Shown piece after piece: positions 37,743-46,132 of a DNA stretch of 64,000 bases. The translations under genes were made by a program, and so were the position numbers. The notes under the pieces were generated by a model. That model was not told where the DNA came from. It ran no database searches and saw nothing but the letters and a program-made list of their open reading frames with translations. Position 1 is the stretch's first letter. Each line of letters starts with the position of its first letter. The stretch comes from CAVSJJ01 sp963728395. GTDB taxonomy: Bacteria; Actinomycetota; Actinomycetes; Actinomycetales; Dermatophilaceae. The stretch is from NCBI GenBank assembly GCA_963728395.1, contig CAVSJJ010000003.1, positions 620,001 through 684,000 on the forward strand, written 5' to 3'.

Positions 37743-39017
37743 ATGGCCCGATTCATCAATTCGCGGATGCTGGCCGTGGCGGCCGGCGCCGCGGCGGTCT
37801 CGCTGACCGTCGCCGCGTGTGGCGGTGGCAGCAGCGCCGGCGGCGGCTCGAGCGCCAGCGCCAACACCCGCGGTCCCATCACGTACGTGCAGGGCAAGGA
37901 CAACAGCGGGATTCTCGCCCCGATGGTGGACAAGTGGAACGCCGACCACCCGGACGAGAAGGTCACGGTCAAGGAGCAGTCCGACCAGGCCGACCAGCAG
38001 CACGACGACCTCGTGCAGCACTTCCAGGCCAAGGACCCCGGCTACGACGTCGTCTCGGTCGACGTCGTCTGGACCGCCGAGTTCGCGGCGAAGGGCTGGC
38101 TCACCCCGCTCAAGGGCGACATGGCGCTCGACACCACCGGCTTCCTCGAGGCCCCGCTCAACGCGGCGACCTACAACGGAACGCTCTATGCCGCACCCAC
38201 CTCCTCAGACGGCGGGATGCTGTACTACCGCAGCGACCTCGTGAAGACGCCGCCGACGACCCTCGACGAGATGTGGGGCGACTGCAAGATCGCCAAGCAG
38301 CACAACATGGACTGCTACGCGGGCCAGTTCGCCAAGTACGAGGGCCTGACCTGTAACGCGACCGAGGCGATGAACACCTTCGGCGCCCAGGTCGTCGACT
38401 CCTCCGGCAAGCCGACGGTCGACTCCCCCGAGGCCGCGGCCGGGCTGAAGATGCTCGCCGACCACTATGCCAACGGCGACATCCCCAAGCAGGCCATCAC
38501 CTACCAGGAGGAGCAGGGCCGGCAGTCCTTCGAGGACGGCAAGCTCCTCTTCCTGCGCAACTGGCCGTACGTCTACAGCCTCGCCAGCACCGACGACTCC
38601 TCGAAGGTCAAGGGCAAGTTCGCGGTCGCGCCGCTCCCCGGCGTCGACGGCCCGGGCGCCTCGACCCTCGGTGGTCACAGCGCGGCCATCAGCGCCTTCT
38701 CGGACCACAAGGCCACGGCGCTGGACTTCCTCAAGTACATGACCTCGGCCGACGTCCAGAAGACGAACATGGAGAAGGGCTCTCTCGCGCCGGTCATCGA
38801 GTCGATCTACACCGACGCCGGTCTGGTGAAGCAGTACCCGTACCTGCCGACGCTCCTCACGGCCATCCAGAACGCGATCCCGCGTCCGGTGACCCCGTAC
38901 TACCCGGCGGTCACCCAGGCCATCCAGGAGAACTCCTTCGCGGCCATCAAGGGCGAGAAGACGCCCGAGCAGGCGGTCAAGGACATGCAGGCAGCCATGG
39001 AGGCGGCTGCCGGCTGA
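37743..39017 (+). CDS. Sugar ABC transporter substrate-binding lipoprotein
   Basis: Family 1 extracellular solute-binding protein (424 residues) that captures a sugar outside the membrane. Signal peptide with lipobox VAAC (Cys about residue 26), a Gly/Ser linker, then the two-lobe binding fold; the DVVSVDVVWTAEFAAKGWL stretch resembles trehalose/maltose-type proteins (LpqY-like). I chose the ATG at 37743 because GGAGG lies 5 bases upstream; the ATG at 37731 would place the ribosome site inside the gene. First gene of the operon, followed by a strong hairpin and two permease genes. The substrate, probably an oligosaccharide, is not proven. Confidence 0.9.
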   Translation: MARFINSRMLAVAAGAAAVSLTVAACGGGSSAGGGSSASANTRGPITYVQGKDNSGILAPMVDKWNADHPDEKVTVKEQSDQADQQHDDLVQHFQAKDPGYDVVSVDVVWTAEFAAKGWLTPLKGDMALDTTGFLEAPLNAATYNGTLYAAPTSSDGGMLYYRSDLVKTPPTTLDEMWGDCKIAKQHNMDCYAGQFAKYEGLTCNATEAMNTFGAQVVDSSGKPTVDSPEAAAGLKMLADHYANGDIPKQAITYQEEQGRQSFEDGKLLFLRNWPYVYSLASTDDSSKVKGKFAVAPLPGVDGPGASTLGGHSAAISAFSDHKATALDFLKYMTSADVQKTNMEKGSLAPVIESIYTDAGLVKQYPYLPTLLTAIQNAIPRPVTPYYPAVTQAIQENSFAAIKGEKTPEQAVKDMQAAMEAAAG

Positions 39018-39058
39018 TCTAGGCTGAGCATCAGCATCACCTAGCGTTCGCAATCGGG

Positions 39059-39090
39059 CCGGTGTGGGGGCCCTCGGGCCCCCACACCGG
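39059..39090 (+). terminator. Strong intra-operon hairpin after the binding-protein gene
   Basis: CCGGTGTGGGGGCCC pairs perfectly with GGGCCCCCACACCGG, a 14-15 bp stem with a minimal loop, 41 bases after the binding-protein stop and 57 bases before the permease start. No T tract follows. In binding-protein-first ABC operons such hairpins stabilise the upstream message or partially terminate, giving excess binding protein over permease; that role is inferred from position. Confidence 0.75.
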
Positions 39091-39146
39091 CTCCACCGCA
39101 AGGCCCATCGTTGTGTCCTCGGACTGACCGCGCAGGAGTGCTCTCG

Positions 39147-40232
39147 ATGACCACCGTCGCTCAGACCACGAAGCCGACACCCAAGAAGGATGCCAAGCGC
39201 AAGGGGTTGCGAGCCGGAGAGGGGCGGCGCGGGCTGCTCCTCGTGGCCCCCACCCTTGTCGTCCTGGCGATCGTCATCCTCTATCCACTCGTCAAGGCCG
39301 TCATCCTGTCCTTCCAGAAGGACGCAGGCCTCGACCCGGCCACCGGGCTGTTCGTCGAGGGCGGCCCGGCCGGGTTCAGCAACTACACCCACTGGCTGCT
39401 CCAGCAGTGCGGCGACACGTCGTGTCCACCCGGCACGCTCGGCGCCCAGTTCTACGACGCCCTCAACGTCACGCTGTTCTGGACCGTCGTCACCGTGTCC
39501 CTCGAGACCATCCTCGGGCTGTGGTTCGCGACGATCATGAACCGGGAGTTCCGCGGCCGGGCCCTCGTCCGCGCCGCGATCCTCGTCCCGTGGGCGATCC
39601 CCACCGCGGTCACCGCGAAGCTGTGGTTCTTCATGTTCGCCTATGACGGCATCGTCAACAAGGCGCTGGGCCTCGTCGGCATGGACCCGCTGCTGTGGAC
39701 CGGCAACGAGTGGCCCGCCAAGTTCGCCGTCATCATCGCCGACACGTGGAAGACGGCTCCGTTCATGGCGCTGCTCATCCTCGCCGGCCTCCAGCTCATC
39801 CCGAACGACGTCTACGAGGCCGCGCTCATCGACGGCTCGAGCAAGTGGCAGACCTTCACGAAGATCACCCTGCCGCTCATCAAGACCCCGCTCATGGTCG
39901 CGGTGCTCTTCCGCACCCTCGACGTGCTGCGGATCTACGACCTGCCCGCCATCCTCACCGGTGGTGGCGGTGGCTCCGGCCACGCGACGACCTCGCTGTC
40001 GATCCTCGTCGTCAAACAGATCAGAGCCGGGTTCCACAGCGCCTCGGCACTGTCGACCATCGTCTTCCTCATCATCGCCTTCACCGCCTTCCTCTTCATC
40101 AAGTTCGGCGGCGCCGACGTCGTCCAGCGGCCACCCTCGGAGACGAAGCAGAAGGACAAGGACGAGCTCGACGAGGACGACACCAAACGCAATGCCGCCA
40201 ACATGACCGGCCAGTTCGGCGCCACCCACTAG
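39147..40232 (+). CDS. Sugar ABC transporter permease (MalF/SugA type)
   Basis: A 361-residue inner-membrane permease with about six helices. The cytoplasmic EAA motif that docks to the ATPase is EAALIDGSSKWQTFTKITLP (about residues 228-247). The N terminus is basic (KKDAKRKGLRAGEGRRG) and the C-terminal tail is unusually charged (KQKDKDELDEDDTKRN). A loop near residues 78-105 with two cysteines (QQCGDTSCPPG) is outside the membrane. ATG at 39147 after CAGGAG. Partner of the next permease. Confidence 0.9.
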   Translation: MTTVAQTTKPTPKKDAKRKGLRAGEGRRGLLLVAPTLVVLAIVILYPLVKAVILSFQKDAGLDPATGLFVEGGPAGFSNYTHWLLQQCGDTSCPPGTLGAQFYDALNVTLFWTVVTVSLETILGLWFATIMNREFRGRALVRAAILVPWAIPTAVTAKLWFFMFAYDGIVNKALGLVGMDPLLWTGNEWPAKFAVIIADTWKTAPFMALLILAGLQLIPNDVYEAALIDGSSKWQTFTKITLPLIKTPLMVAVLFRTLDVLRIYDLPAILTGGGGGSGHATTSLSILVVKQIRAGFHSASALSTIVFLIIAFTAFLFIKFGGADVVQRPPSETKQKDKDELDEDDTKRNAANMTGQFGATH

Positions 40233-40247
40233 GCCCAGGGAGTGACG

Positions 40248-41153
40248 ATGACAACAACGACCGTCGACACCGGTTCGACCACTGAGCACACCCCGGCCAC
40301 CCAGATCAAGGTCAAGCGACACTGGGGTAGGAAGGCACGCACGTACGCAGGGCTGGGCTTCATCGTCCTGTGGGGGCTCGCCCCCGCCTACTGGATGATC
40401 GCCACGGGCTTCCGCCCGGTCGGGCGCACCTTCGAGACCTCGCTCTGGCCGACGCCGGCGACCCTCGACAACTTCAAGACGGCGTTCTCCACCGATCGCG
40501 GCAACCACTTCGGCGCGGCGCTGTGGCACAGCGTCGTCATCGCGGTGCTGTCGACGGTCCTCTCACTCATCGTGGCGGTGTTCGCGTCCTACGCCCTGGC
40601 CCGGCTGCACTTCCCCATGAAGTACTCCGTCCTCGGCATCATCCTCGGCGCCTCCATGTTCCCCGGCGTCGCGCTCGTCTCCCCGCTGTTCCAGATGTTC
40701 TCCGACTGGGGCTGGCTCACGGGAAGCAACTACCAGGCGCTCGTCCTGCCCAACATCTCCTTCACCCTGCCGTTGACGATCTACGTCCTGACGGCGTTCT
40801 TGTCCGAGATGCCCTGGGAGCTGGAGGAGTCCGCCCGCATCGACGGCTGCACCCAGGGTCAGGCGTTCCGCAGGATCATGCTGCCGCTCGCCCTGCCGGG
40901 CGTCTTCACGACCGCCATCCTCGCCTTCATCGGCGCCTGGAACGAGTTCCTTCTCGCCAGCCAGTTCTCGACGCCGCAGACCCAGCCGGTCACCGTGGCG
41001 ATCGCGTCGTTCACCGGCGCCCAGCCGCACCAGGAGCCGTACACGGCGGTCATGGCCGCCGGCACGATCGTCACCGTGCCCCTCATCATCATGGTGCTGC
41101 TCTTCCAGAAGGCGATCGTCTCCGGTCTCACCGCCGGAGGGGTCAAGGGCTGA
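40248..41153 (+). CDS. Sugar ABC transporter permease (MalG/SugB type)
   Basis: A 301-residue permease with about six helices. EAA motif: LEESARIDGCTQGQAFRRI (about residues 198-216). GGGAG ends 5 bases before the ATG at 40248, so the GTG at 40242 is less likely. The start is 15 bases after the first permease stop. The pair form the membrane channel of the importer; no ATP-binding gene is in the operon, so the complex presumably uses a shared ATPase (MsiK/UgpC type) encoded elsewhere. Confidence 0.9.
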   Translation: MTTTTVDTGSTTEHTPATQIKVKRHWGRKARTYAGLGFIVLWGLAPAYWMIATGFRPVGRTFETSLWPTPATLDNFKTAFSTDRGNHFGAALWHSVVIAVLSTVLSLIVAVFASYALARLHFPMKYSVLGIILGASMFPGVALVSPLFQMFSDWGWLTGSNYQALVLPNISFTLPLTIYVLTAFLSEMPWELEESARIDGCTQGQAFRRIMLPLALPGVFTTAILAFIGAWNEFLLASQFSTPQTQPVTVAIASFTGAQPHQEPYTAVMAAGTIVTVPLIIMVLLFQKAIVSGLTAGGVKG

Positions 41154-41174
41154 GCTGAGGAGACGGCATAGGCC

Positions 41175-41426
41175 ATGGCTGAGCGCAGTCCCGGGCCAGG
41201 CTCCGGGACGCGGCCACGCGGTCGCGGTCCGCGGCTGGACATGCTGCTCGGCATCGTCGGGTTCTTCACCGCGATGGCGCTGATCCAGACGGTGTGGCTC
41301 GAGGTGACCGGCAGGCCGGCCGCAGGGTCGGCGATCCTGCTCCTCGTCCTCGTCGCCCTCCTTTGGCTCATCCTGCGCGCCCGCCGGCGGGTGGACGAGG
41401 AGAGCGGGGGGCGGCGCGGGCGATGA
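41175..41426 (+). CDS. Small two-helix membrane protein in sugar-transport operon
   Basis: An 83-residue protein: a basic Gly/Pro/Arg-rich N terminus, a helix near residues 24-42 (LLGIVGFFTAMALIQTVWL), a second near 51-67 (SAILLLVLVALLWLIL), and an Arg-rich tail. Its stop overlaps the LacI start (ATGA), so it is part of the operon. I recognise no family; a role in transporter assembly or stability is possible but unsupported. Confidence 0.7.
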   Translation: MAERSPGPGSGTRPRGRGPRLDMLLGIVGFFTAMALIQTVWLEVTGRPAAGSAILLLVLVALLWLILRARRRVDEESGGRRGR

Positions 41427-42433
41427 GCACGATCACCGACGTGGCCCGGGCGGCCGGGGTGTCCGTGGCCACCGTGTCCCGGGCCCTGCGGGGACTGGAC
41501 CGGGTCAGCCCTGCGACCCGGGAACGGGTGCTGCGGGTCGCCCAGGAGATGGACTACGTCGCGTCGCCGACGGCGACGTCCCTCGCCTCCGGGCGCACGA
41601 GGGTCGTCGGCGTCGTCGCGCCGTTCCTGACCCGCTGGTTCTTCGCCACCCTCGTCAGCGCCATCGAGAAGTCGCTGCGGCCGCACGGGCACCACGTCCT
41701 CCTCTTCGACCTCGAGGACGAGACGTACGACCGCAGGCTCCCGCTCACCCAGAACATGCTGTGGAAGCGGGTCGACGGCGTCATCACCCTCAACGTGCCG
41801 ATGACGCCGGAGGAGGTCGCGCTCGTCGACCGCCTCTCGCTTCCGCTCGTCGCCGTCGGCTCGCCCGTGCCCGGCCGCCCGTGCGTGCGGATCGACGACG
41901 CCGAGGTGATGCGCACGGCGACCGAGCATCTCGTCGGCCTGGGCCACGAGCGGATCGCCTATGTCGGCGCCGTCCCCACGAACGTCGCCCACGTCGAGAC
42001 CCCGAAGACCCGGCTCGCGTCGTTCCGCAGCGCGATGGCCGTGCATGGTCTGGAGGTGCGTTCGGACTGGGTGCTTCCGTCGGACTGGACCGCCCGGGCG
42101 GCCGCGCGGGACGCCGGGCTGCTCCTCGACCGGCCGGACCGACCGACCGCCGTCGTCGCGGCGTCGGACGAGATCGCCATCGGCATCATGACGGCCGCCC
42201 GGCGCTTCGGACTGCGGGTGCCCGAGGACCTGTCGGTCACCGGGGTCGATGACTACCTGCTCTCGGCCGTGCTCGGCCTGACGACGGTGCGCCAGGACGT
42301 CACCGCGCAGGGGCGGCGGGCCGCCGAGGTCCTGCTCGGCGCGCTCCTCGAGGACGAGCCGATGGACGACCGGACGCTCTTCCTCCCGACCGAGCTCGTC
42401 GTGCGGGAGTCGACGGGGCCGCCCACCGGCTGA
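41423..42433 (+). CDS. LacI family transcriptional regulator
   Basis: A 336-residue sugar-responsive repressor. Helix-turn-helix residues 3-25 (ITDVARAAGVSVATVSRAL), hinge helix near residues 45-60 with a SLASGRTRVVGVV linkage, then a periplasmic-binding-like sensor domain (LVSAIEKSLRPHGHHVLLFD, VPEDLSVTGVDDYLLSA). It is the last gene of the transport operon, overlaps the previous stop by 4 bases, and probably represses the promoter at the 37664-37679 dyad until the transported sugar or a product binds. Confidence 0.9.
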   Translation: MSTITDVARAAGVSVATVSRALRGLDRVSPATRERVLRVAQEMDYVASPTATSLASGRTRVVGVVAPFLTRWFFATLVSAIEKSLRPHGHHVLLFDLEDETYDRRLPLTQNMLWKRVDGVITLNVPMTPEEVALVDRLSLPLVAVGSPVPGRPCVRIDDAEVMRTATEHLVGLGHERIAYVGAVPTNVAHVETPKTRLASFRSAMAVHGLEVRSDWVLPSDWTARAAARDAGLLLDRPDRPTAVVAASDEIAIGIMTAARRFGLRVPEDLSVTGVDDYLLSAVLGLTTVRQDVTAQGRRAAEVLLGALLEDEPMDDRTLFLPTELVVRESTGPPTG

Positions 42434-42435
42434 GA

Positions 42436-42455
42436 CCCGGCATCGGTATGCCGGG
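42436..42455. terminator. Hairpin between convergent lacI and parE genes
   Basis: CCCGGCAT and ATGCCGGG pair around CGGT in the 32-base gap between convergent stops, a good bidirectional terminator position. One arm contains a copy of the GTATGCCG octamer. No T tract. Confidence 0.5.
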
Positions 42456-42465
42456 CGACGTCGCC

Positions 42466-44625
42466 TCAGGCGTCGATGCGCTCGCTGTCGAGGTGGTGCG
42501 CGGACTCGACGATGAAGTCCTTGCGCGGCGCGACGTCGTTGCCCATGAGGAGCTCGAAGACCCGGGCCGCCGCCTCGGCGTCGCCGAGGGTGACCCGCCG
42601 CAGGGTACGCCGGCGGGGGTCCATCGTCGTCTCGGCGAGCTGGTCGGCATCCATCTCGCCGAGCCCCTTGTAGCGCTGGATGGGCTGCTTGACCCCGCGG
42701 CCCCTCTTCGTCAGGGACGCGACCGTCTGGCGCATCTCGTTCTCGGAGTAGGTGTAGATCAGCTCGCCCTTGCGCGAGCCCTGTCCAGCGACCTCGATCC
42801 GGTGCAGCGGCGGCACCGCGGCATACACCCGGCCGGCCTCGACGAGCGGACGCATGTACCGGAAGAAGAGGGTGAGCAGCAGGGTCCGGATGTGGGCGCC
42901 GTCGACGTCGGCGTCGGTCATGATGATGACCTTGCCGTACCGGGCGGCGTCGAGGTCGAAGGTCCGACCCGAACCGGCGCCGATGACCTGGATGATCGCG
43001 GCGCACTCGGCGTTGCCGAGCATGTCGGTGACCGAGGCCTTCTGGACGTTGAGGATCTTGCCCCGGATCGGCAGGAGGGCCTGGTGATCGCTCGACCGGG
43101 CGAGCTTGGCCGTGCCGAGGGCGCTGTCGCCCTCGACGATGAACAGCTCGGAGCGCTCGACGTCCCCGCTCCGGCAGTCGGCGAGCTTGGCGGGCAGCGA
43201 GGAGGTCTCGAGGGCGTTCTTGCGGCGCTGGGTCTCCTTGTGGACCCGGGCCGAGATCCGCGACTTCATCTCGGCGGTGACCTTCTCGAGGACGAGCGCC
43301 GCCTGTTGCTTCTCGCCCCTCTTGGTCGAGGTGAGGTGTCGGTTCAGTCCGTGCTCGACGACCTTGGCGACGACGCCACGCACGGCGTTGGTGCCGAGGA
43401 CCTCCTTGGTCTGCCCCTCGAACTGGGGCTCGGCGAGCCGCACGGTGACCACGGCGGTCAGGCCGGCGAGGATGTCGTCCTTCTCGACCTTGTCGCCGCC
43501 GAGCTTGAGCCGCCGGGCGTTGACCTCCAACTGCTTGCGGAACACCTTGAGCAACGCCTGGTCGAAGCCGGCCAGATGGGTGCCGCCCTTCGGGGTGGCG
43601 ATGATGTTGACGAAGGAGACGACCTTCGTCTCGTAGCCGGTCCCCCACCGCAGCGCGATGTCGACGCCGCACTCACGCTCGACCTCCGTCGGGATCATGT
43701 GTCCCGACTCGTCGAGGACCGGGACGGTCTCGGTGAAGGTGCCGCTGCCCTGGAGCCGCCACACGTCGGTGACCTCGGGGTCCGGGGCGAGGAAGTCGCA
43801 GAACTCGGAGATCCCCCCGTCATGGACGAAGACCTCCTCATGCGGGCCGTCCGCCCCCGGCGTCCCCGGCAGGCCCCGCTCGTCGCGGATGACGAGGGTG
43901 AGGCCCGGCACGAGGAAGCTGGTCTGGCGGGCGCGCGCCAGGAGGCCCTCGATGTCGAACTGGGCGCCCTTGATGAAGATCTGGTCATCCGCCCAGTAGC
44001 GGATCCGGGACCCGGTGGCCCCCCGGCGCGCCTTGCCGACGACCGCGAGCTCGCTGCCGCCCTCGAACGGGGTGAACGGGTGGGACGGATCCTTGGCGCC
44101 CGTGGCGCCGGCGACGTCGGAGAACTGTCCCGGCTCACCGCGCCGGAAGCTCATCGCCCACACCTTGCCGCCCCGGTCGACCTCGACGTCCAGCCGGGAG
44201 GAGAGCGCGTTGACGACGGAGGCGCCGACGCCGTGCAGGCCACCGGACGCGGTGTAGGAGCCGCCGCCGAACTTGCCGCCGGCGTGCAGCTTGGTGAAGA
44301 CGACCTCGACACCGGTCAGCCCGGTACGCGGCTCGATGTCGACGGGGATGCCGCGCCCGTTGTCCCGGACCTCGACCGAGCCGTCGGCGAAGAGGACGAC
44401 GTCGATCCGGTCGCAGACCCCGGCGAGGGCCTCGTCGACGGCGTTGTCGATGATCTCCCACAGGCAGTGCATGAGCCCGCGGGTGTCGGTGGAGCCGATG
44501 TACATGCCCGGCCGCTTGCGGACCGCCTCGAGCCCCTCGAGCACCTGCAGATGGTGGGCGGTGTACTCGGTCGCGGACTTGCTCGTCGCCGCCTTCTTCG
44601 CCGCGGCGCTCGTGGCGGCACTCAT
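42466..44625 (-). CDS. parE: DNA topoisomerase IV subunit B
   Basis: ATPase subunit of topoisomerase IV (719 residues). GHKL ATP site: EIIDNAVDEALAG, DNGRGIPVDI, and KFGGGSYTASGGLHGVGAS; the TOPRIM domain has FIVEGDSALGTAK and MTDADVDGAHIRTLLLTLF. The ATG at 44625 follows GGAGAG. Early residues (SAAAKKAATSKSATEYTAHHLQVLEG) fit ParE rather than GyrB, and parC lies 5 kb away in the opposite orientation. Acts in chromosome decatenation. Confidence 0.93.
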   Translation of the reverse strand: MSAATSAAAKKAATSKSATEYTAHHLQVLEGLEAVRKRPGMYIGSTDTRGLMHCLWEIIDNAVDEALAGVCDRIDVVLFADGSVEVRDNGRGIPVDIEPRTGLTGVEVVFTKLHAGGKFGGGSYTASGGLHGVGASVVNALSSRLDVEVDRGGKVWAMSFRRGEPGQFSDVAGATGAKDPSHPFTPFEGGSELAVVGKARRGATGSRIRYWADDQIFIKGAQFDIEGLLARARQTSFLVPGLTLVIRDERGLPGTPGADGPHEEVFVHDGGISEFCDFLAPDPEVTDVWRLQGSGTFTETVPVLDESGHMIPTEVERECGVDIALRWGTGYETKVVSFVNIIATPKGGTHLAGFDQALLKVFRKQLEVNARRLKLGGDKVEKDDILAGLTAVVTVRLAEPQFEGQTKEVLGTNAVRGVVAKVVEHGLNRHLTSTKRGEKQQAALVLEKVTAEMKSRISARVHKETQRRKNALETSSLPAKLADCRSGDVERSELFIVEGDSALGTAKLARSSDHQALLPIRGKILNVQKASVTDMLGNAECAAIIQVIGAGSGRTFDLDAARYGKVIIMTDADVDGAHIRTLLLTLFFRYMRPLVEAGRVYAAVPPLHRIEVAGQGSRKGELIYTYSENEMRQTVASLTKRGRGVKQPIQRYKGLGEMDADQLAETTMDPRRRTLRRVTLGDAEAAARVFELLMGNDVAPRKDFIVESAHHLDSERIDA

Positions 44626-44931
44626 CGGGGTCGGCTCTCCAGTCGGTCGGTGACGGCGGGGCCCGCGGGGACCGGCGCCCGTCCGCCCGGGACCGGGCGG
44701 CACTCCGGTAAGGCTAACCGGCGCCCGCGACACGACCGCCGAGGCGCACCGGGCGCCGGCGGCGGCATACCGGGTGGGGCCCGGCACGCGAGCCCGGGCG
44801 TGTCGGCCTTATCACGAAACCGTCACGACGACTGACGCCTCTCATATGCCGACATCTCCCGGACGGGAAGCATTTGCCGTGCTTGACTGTTGCTCTCATC
44901 GCTTGCCCGTCAACGCTTCGAGGAGGCATCC
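44626..44931. other. Intergenic region between divergent parE and DUF7455 genes
   Basis: 306 bases without a gene I can support. The half near parE is very GC-rich and holds a CGGCATAC octamer (44763-44770). The half near DUF7455 (44815-44930) is less GC-rich, includes CATATG at 44843 and TTGACT at 44883, which may be parts of a promoter, and ends with an AGGAGG ribosome site at 44921. I see no riboswitch or RNA gene. Confidence 0.5.
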
Positions 44932-45147
44932 GTGACCGCCACCATGGCCCAGGCCCTGACCGCCGCAGACCGTTGCGACCGGTGCGGCGCCCAGGCGTAC
45001 GTGCGCGTCCAGCTCCACGCGGGCGGCGAACTCCTCTTCTGCGCCCACCACGGGCGCCAGCACGTGCCCGCCCTGCGCGACGTCGCCGACATCCACGACG
45101 AGAGCGACCGGCTGCACGAGGACGCCGCCCCCGACACCGTGCGGTAG
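44932..45147 (+). CDS. DUF7455 small zinc-binding-type protein
   Basis: A 71-residue conserved actinobacterial protein with a C-x2-C (DRCDRCGAQAYVRV) and a CxxH (LLFCAHHGRQH) arranged like a small zinc knuckle; the middle reads QLHAGGELLF. GTG at 44932 after AGGAGG (an ATG 4 codons later is possible). It sits near sigA or topoisomerase genes in related genomes. Function unknown; zinc binding is inferred from the residues. Confidence 0.82.
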   Translation: MTATMAQALTAADRCDRCGAQAYVRVQLHAGGELLFCAHHGRQHVPALRDVADIHDESDRLHEDAAPDTVR

Positions 45148-45644
45148 TGGGCGCCGCCCCCGACGGCGCGCAGCTGTGGATCCCTGCGCTGCTCATCGTC
45201 GTCGGGCTCGCCGGCATCGTCATCCCGGTCCTGCCCGGCCTGCTCCTCATCCTGGCCGGGGTTCTCGTCTGGGCGCTCGCCGAGCAGAGCACGACCGGAT
45301 GGGTCGTCTTCGCGGTGAGCCTCGCCCTCTTCGGCGCGGGCGTCGCGCTGCAGTACCTCGTCCCCGGGCGGCGGATGCGTGCGGAGGGGGTCGGCGGCGG
45401 GACCCTGGCCCTGGCGGTGCTCCTCGGGGTCGTCGGGCTGTTCGTCATCCCGCTCGTCGGGGCGCCGATCGGCTTCGTCCTCGGGATCTACCTCGTCGAG
45501 CACGCCCGGTCCCGCGACGGCCGGCTGGCCTGGCAGCGGACGAAGGCGGCCCTGCGGGCCGTCCTCACGAGCATGGGGATCGAGCTGCTGGCCGGGCTGT
45601 TCATCGCCGCGACCTGGGTCCTCGGGGTGCTGCTGACCCGGTGA
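45147..45644 (+). CDS. DUF456 membrane protein
   Basis: A 165-residue protein with about four membrane helices and Gly-rich breaks (IVVGLAGIVIPVLPGLLLIL, LLGVVGLFVIPLVGAPIGFVLG), the pattern of DUF456. The GTG start at 45147 shares its G with the preceding TAG stop, implying translational coupling. Converges on the DUF3040 gene (19 bases). Function unknown. Confidence 0.8.
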   Translation: MGAAPDGAQLWIPALLIVVGLAGIVIPVLPGLLLILAGVLVWALAEQSTTGWVVFAVSLALFGAGVALQYLVPGRRMRAEGVGGGTLALAVLLGVVGLFVIPLVGAPIGFVLGIYLVEHARSRDGRLAWQRTKAALRAVLTSMGIELLAGLFIAATWVLGVLLTR

Positions 45645-45663
45645 CCGGGCCGGGTATGCCGGG

Positions 45664-46038
45664 TCAGTGGTCGTTCTGGCGGCGCTCCCATCGCTCGTCG
45701 AGCCGGTCCATGAGGCCCTGGCGGCGGGACGGCTTCTTGCGCGAGCCACCGGCGGCGACGGCGCCGATGTCGATCTGCTTGCGGGGCGGGGTGAGGCCGT
45801 AGGCCGCACCGGCCACCATGACGACGAAGCCGAGGACGCCGACCCACAGGGTCGTGTTGACGCCGACGAGGACGAGAGCGAGGCCGATGAGGACGCCGAC
45901 GGCACCGACGATGTAGCGGCGACGGGCGACGGAGCGCTGGTGGGCACCCTTCATCTGCGACGCGAACCGGGGGTCTTCCGCAGCGAGCGCTTGCTCCATC
46001 TGCGCGAGCATCTTCTGCTCGTGCTCAGAGAGTGGCAC
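45664..46038 (-). CDS. DUF3040 membrane protein
   Basis: A 124-residue actinobacterial protein with the family N terminus PLSEHEQKMLAQMEQALAAEDP, two membrane helices (about residues 42-60 and 63-83) and a basic C terminus. GTG at 46038 after GGAGGT. Function unknown; family members often sit near cell-division genes, which is not the case here; the next gene upstream on the strand is the DnaE2/DinB operon end after 94 bases. Confidence 0.85.
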   Translation of the reverse strand: MPLSEHEQKMLAQMEQALAAEDPRFASQMKGAHQRSVARRRYIVGAVGVLIGLALVLVGVNTTLWVGVLGFVVMVAGAAYGLTPPRKQIDIGAVAAGGSRKKPSRRQGLMDRLDERWERRQNDH

Positions 46039-46132
46039 GGTGACCTCCAGTGTGCGTGACTGCCGTCCTCCTACCCAGGAGAACGCACGACCACGCGAGT
46101 TCGTTGCAGCGACCCCGGTGATGCCGGTGATC

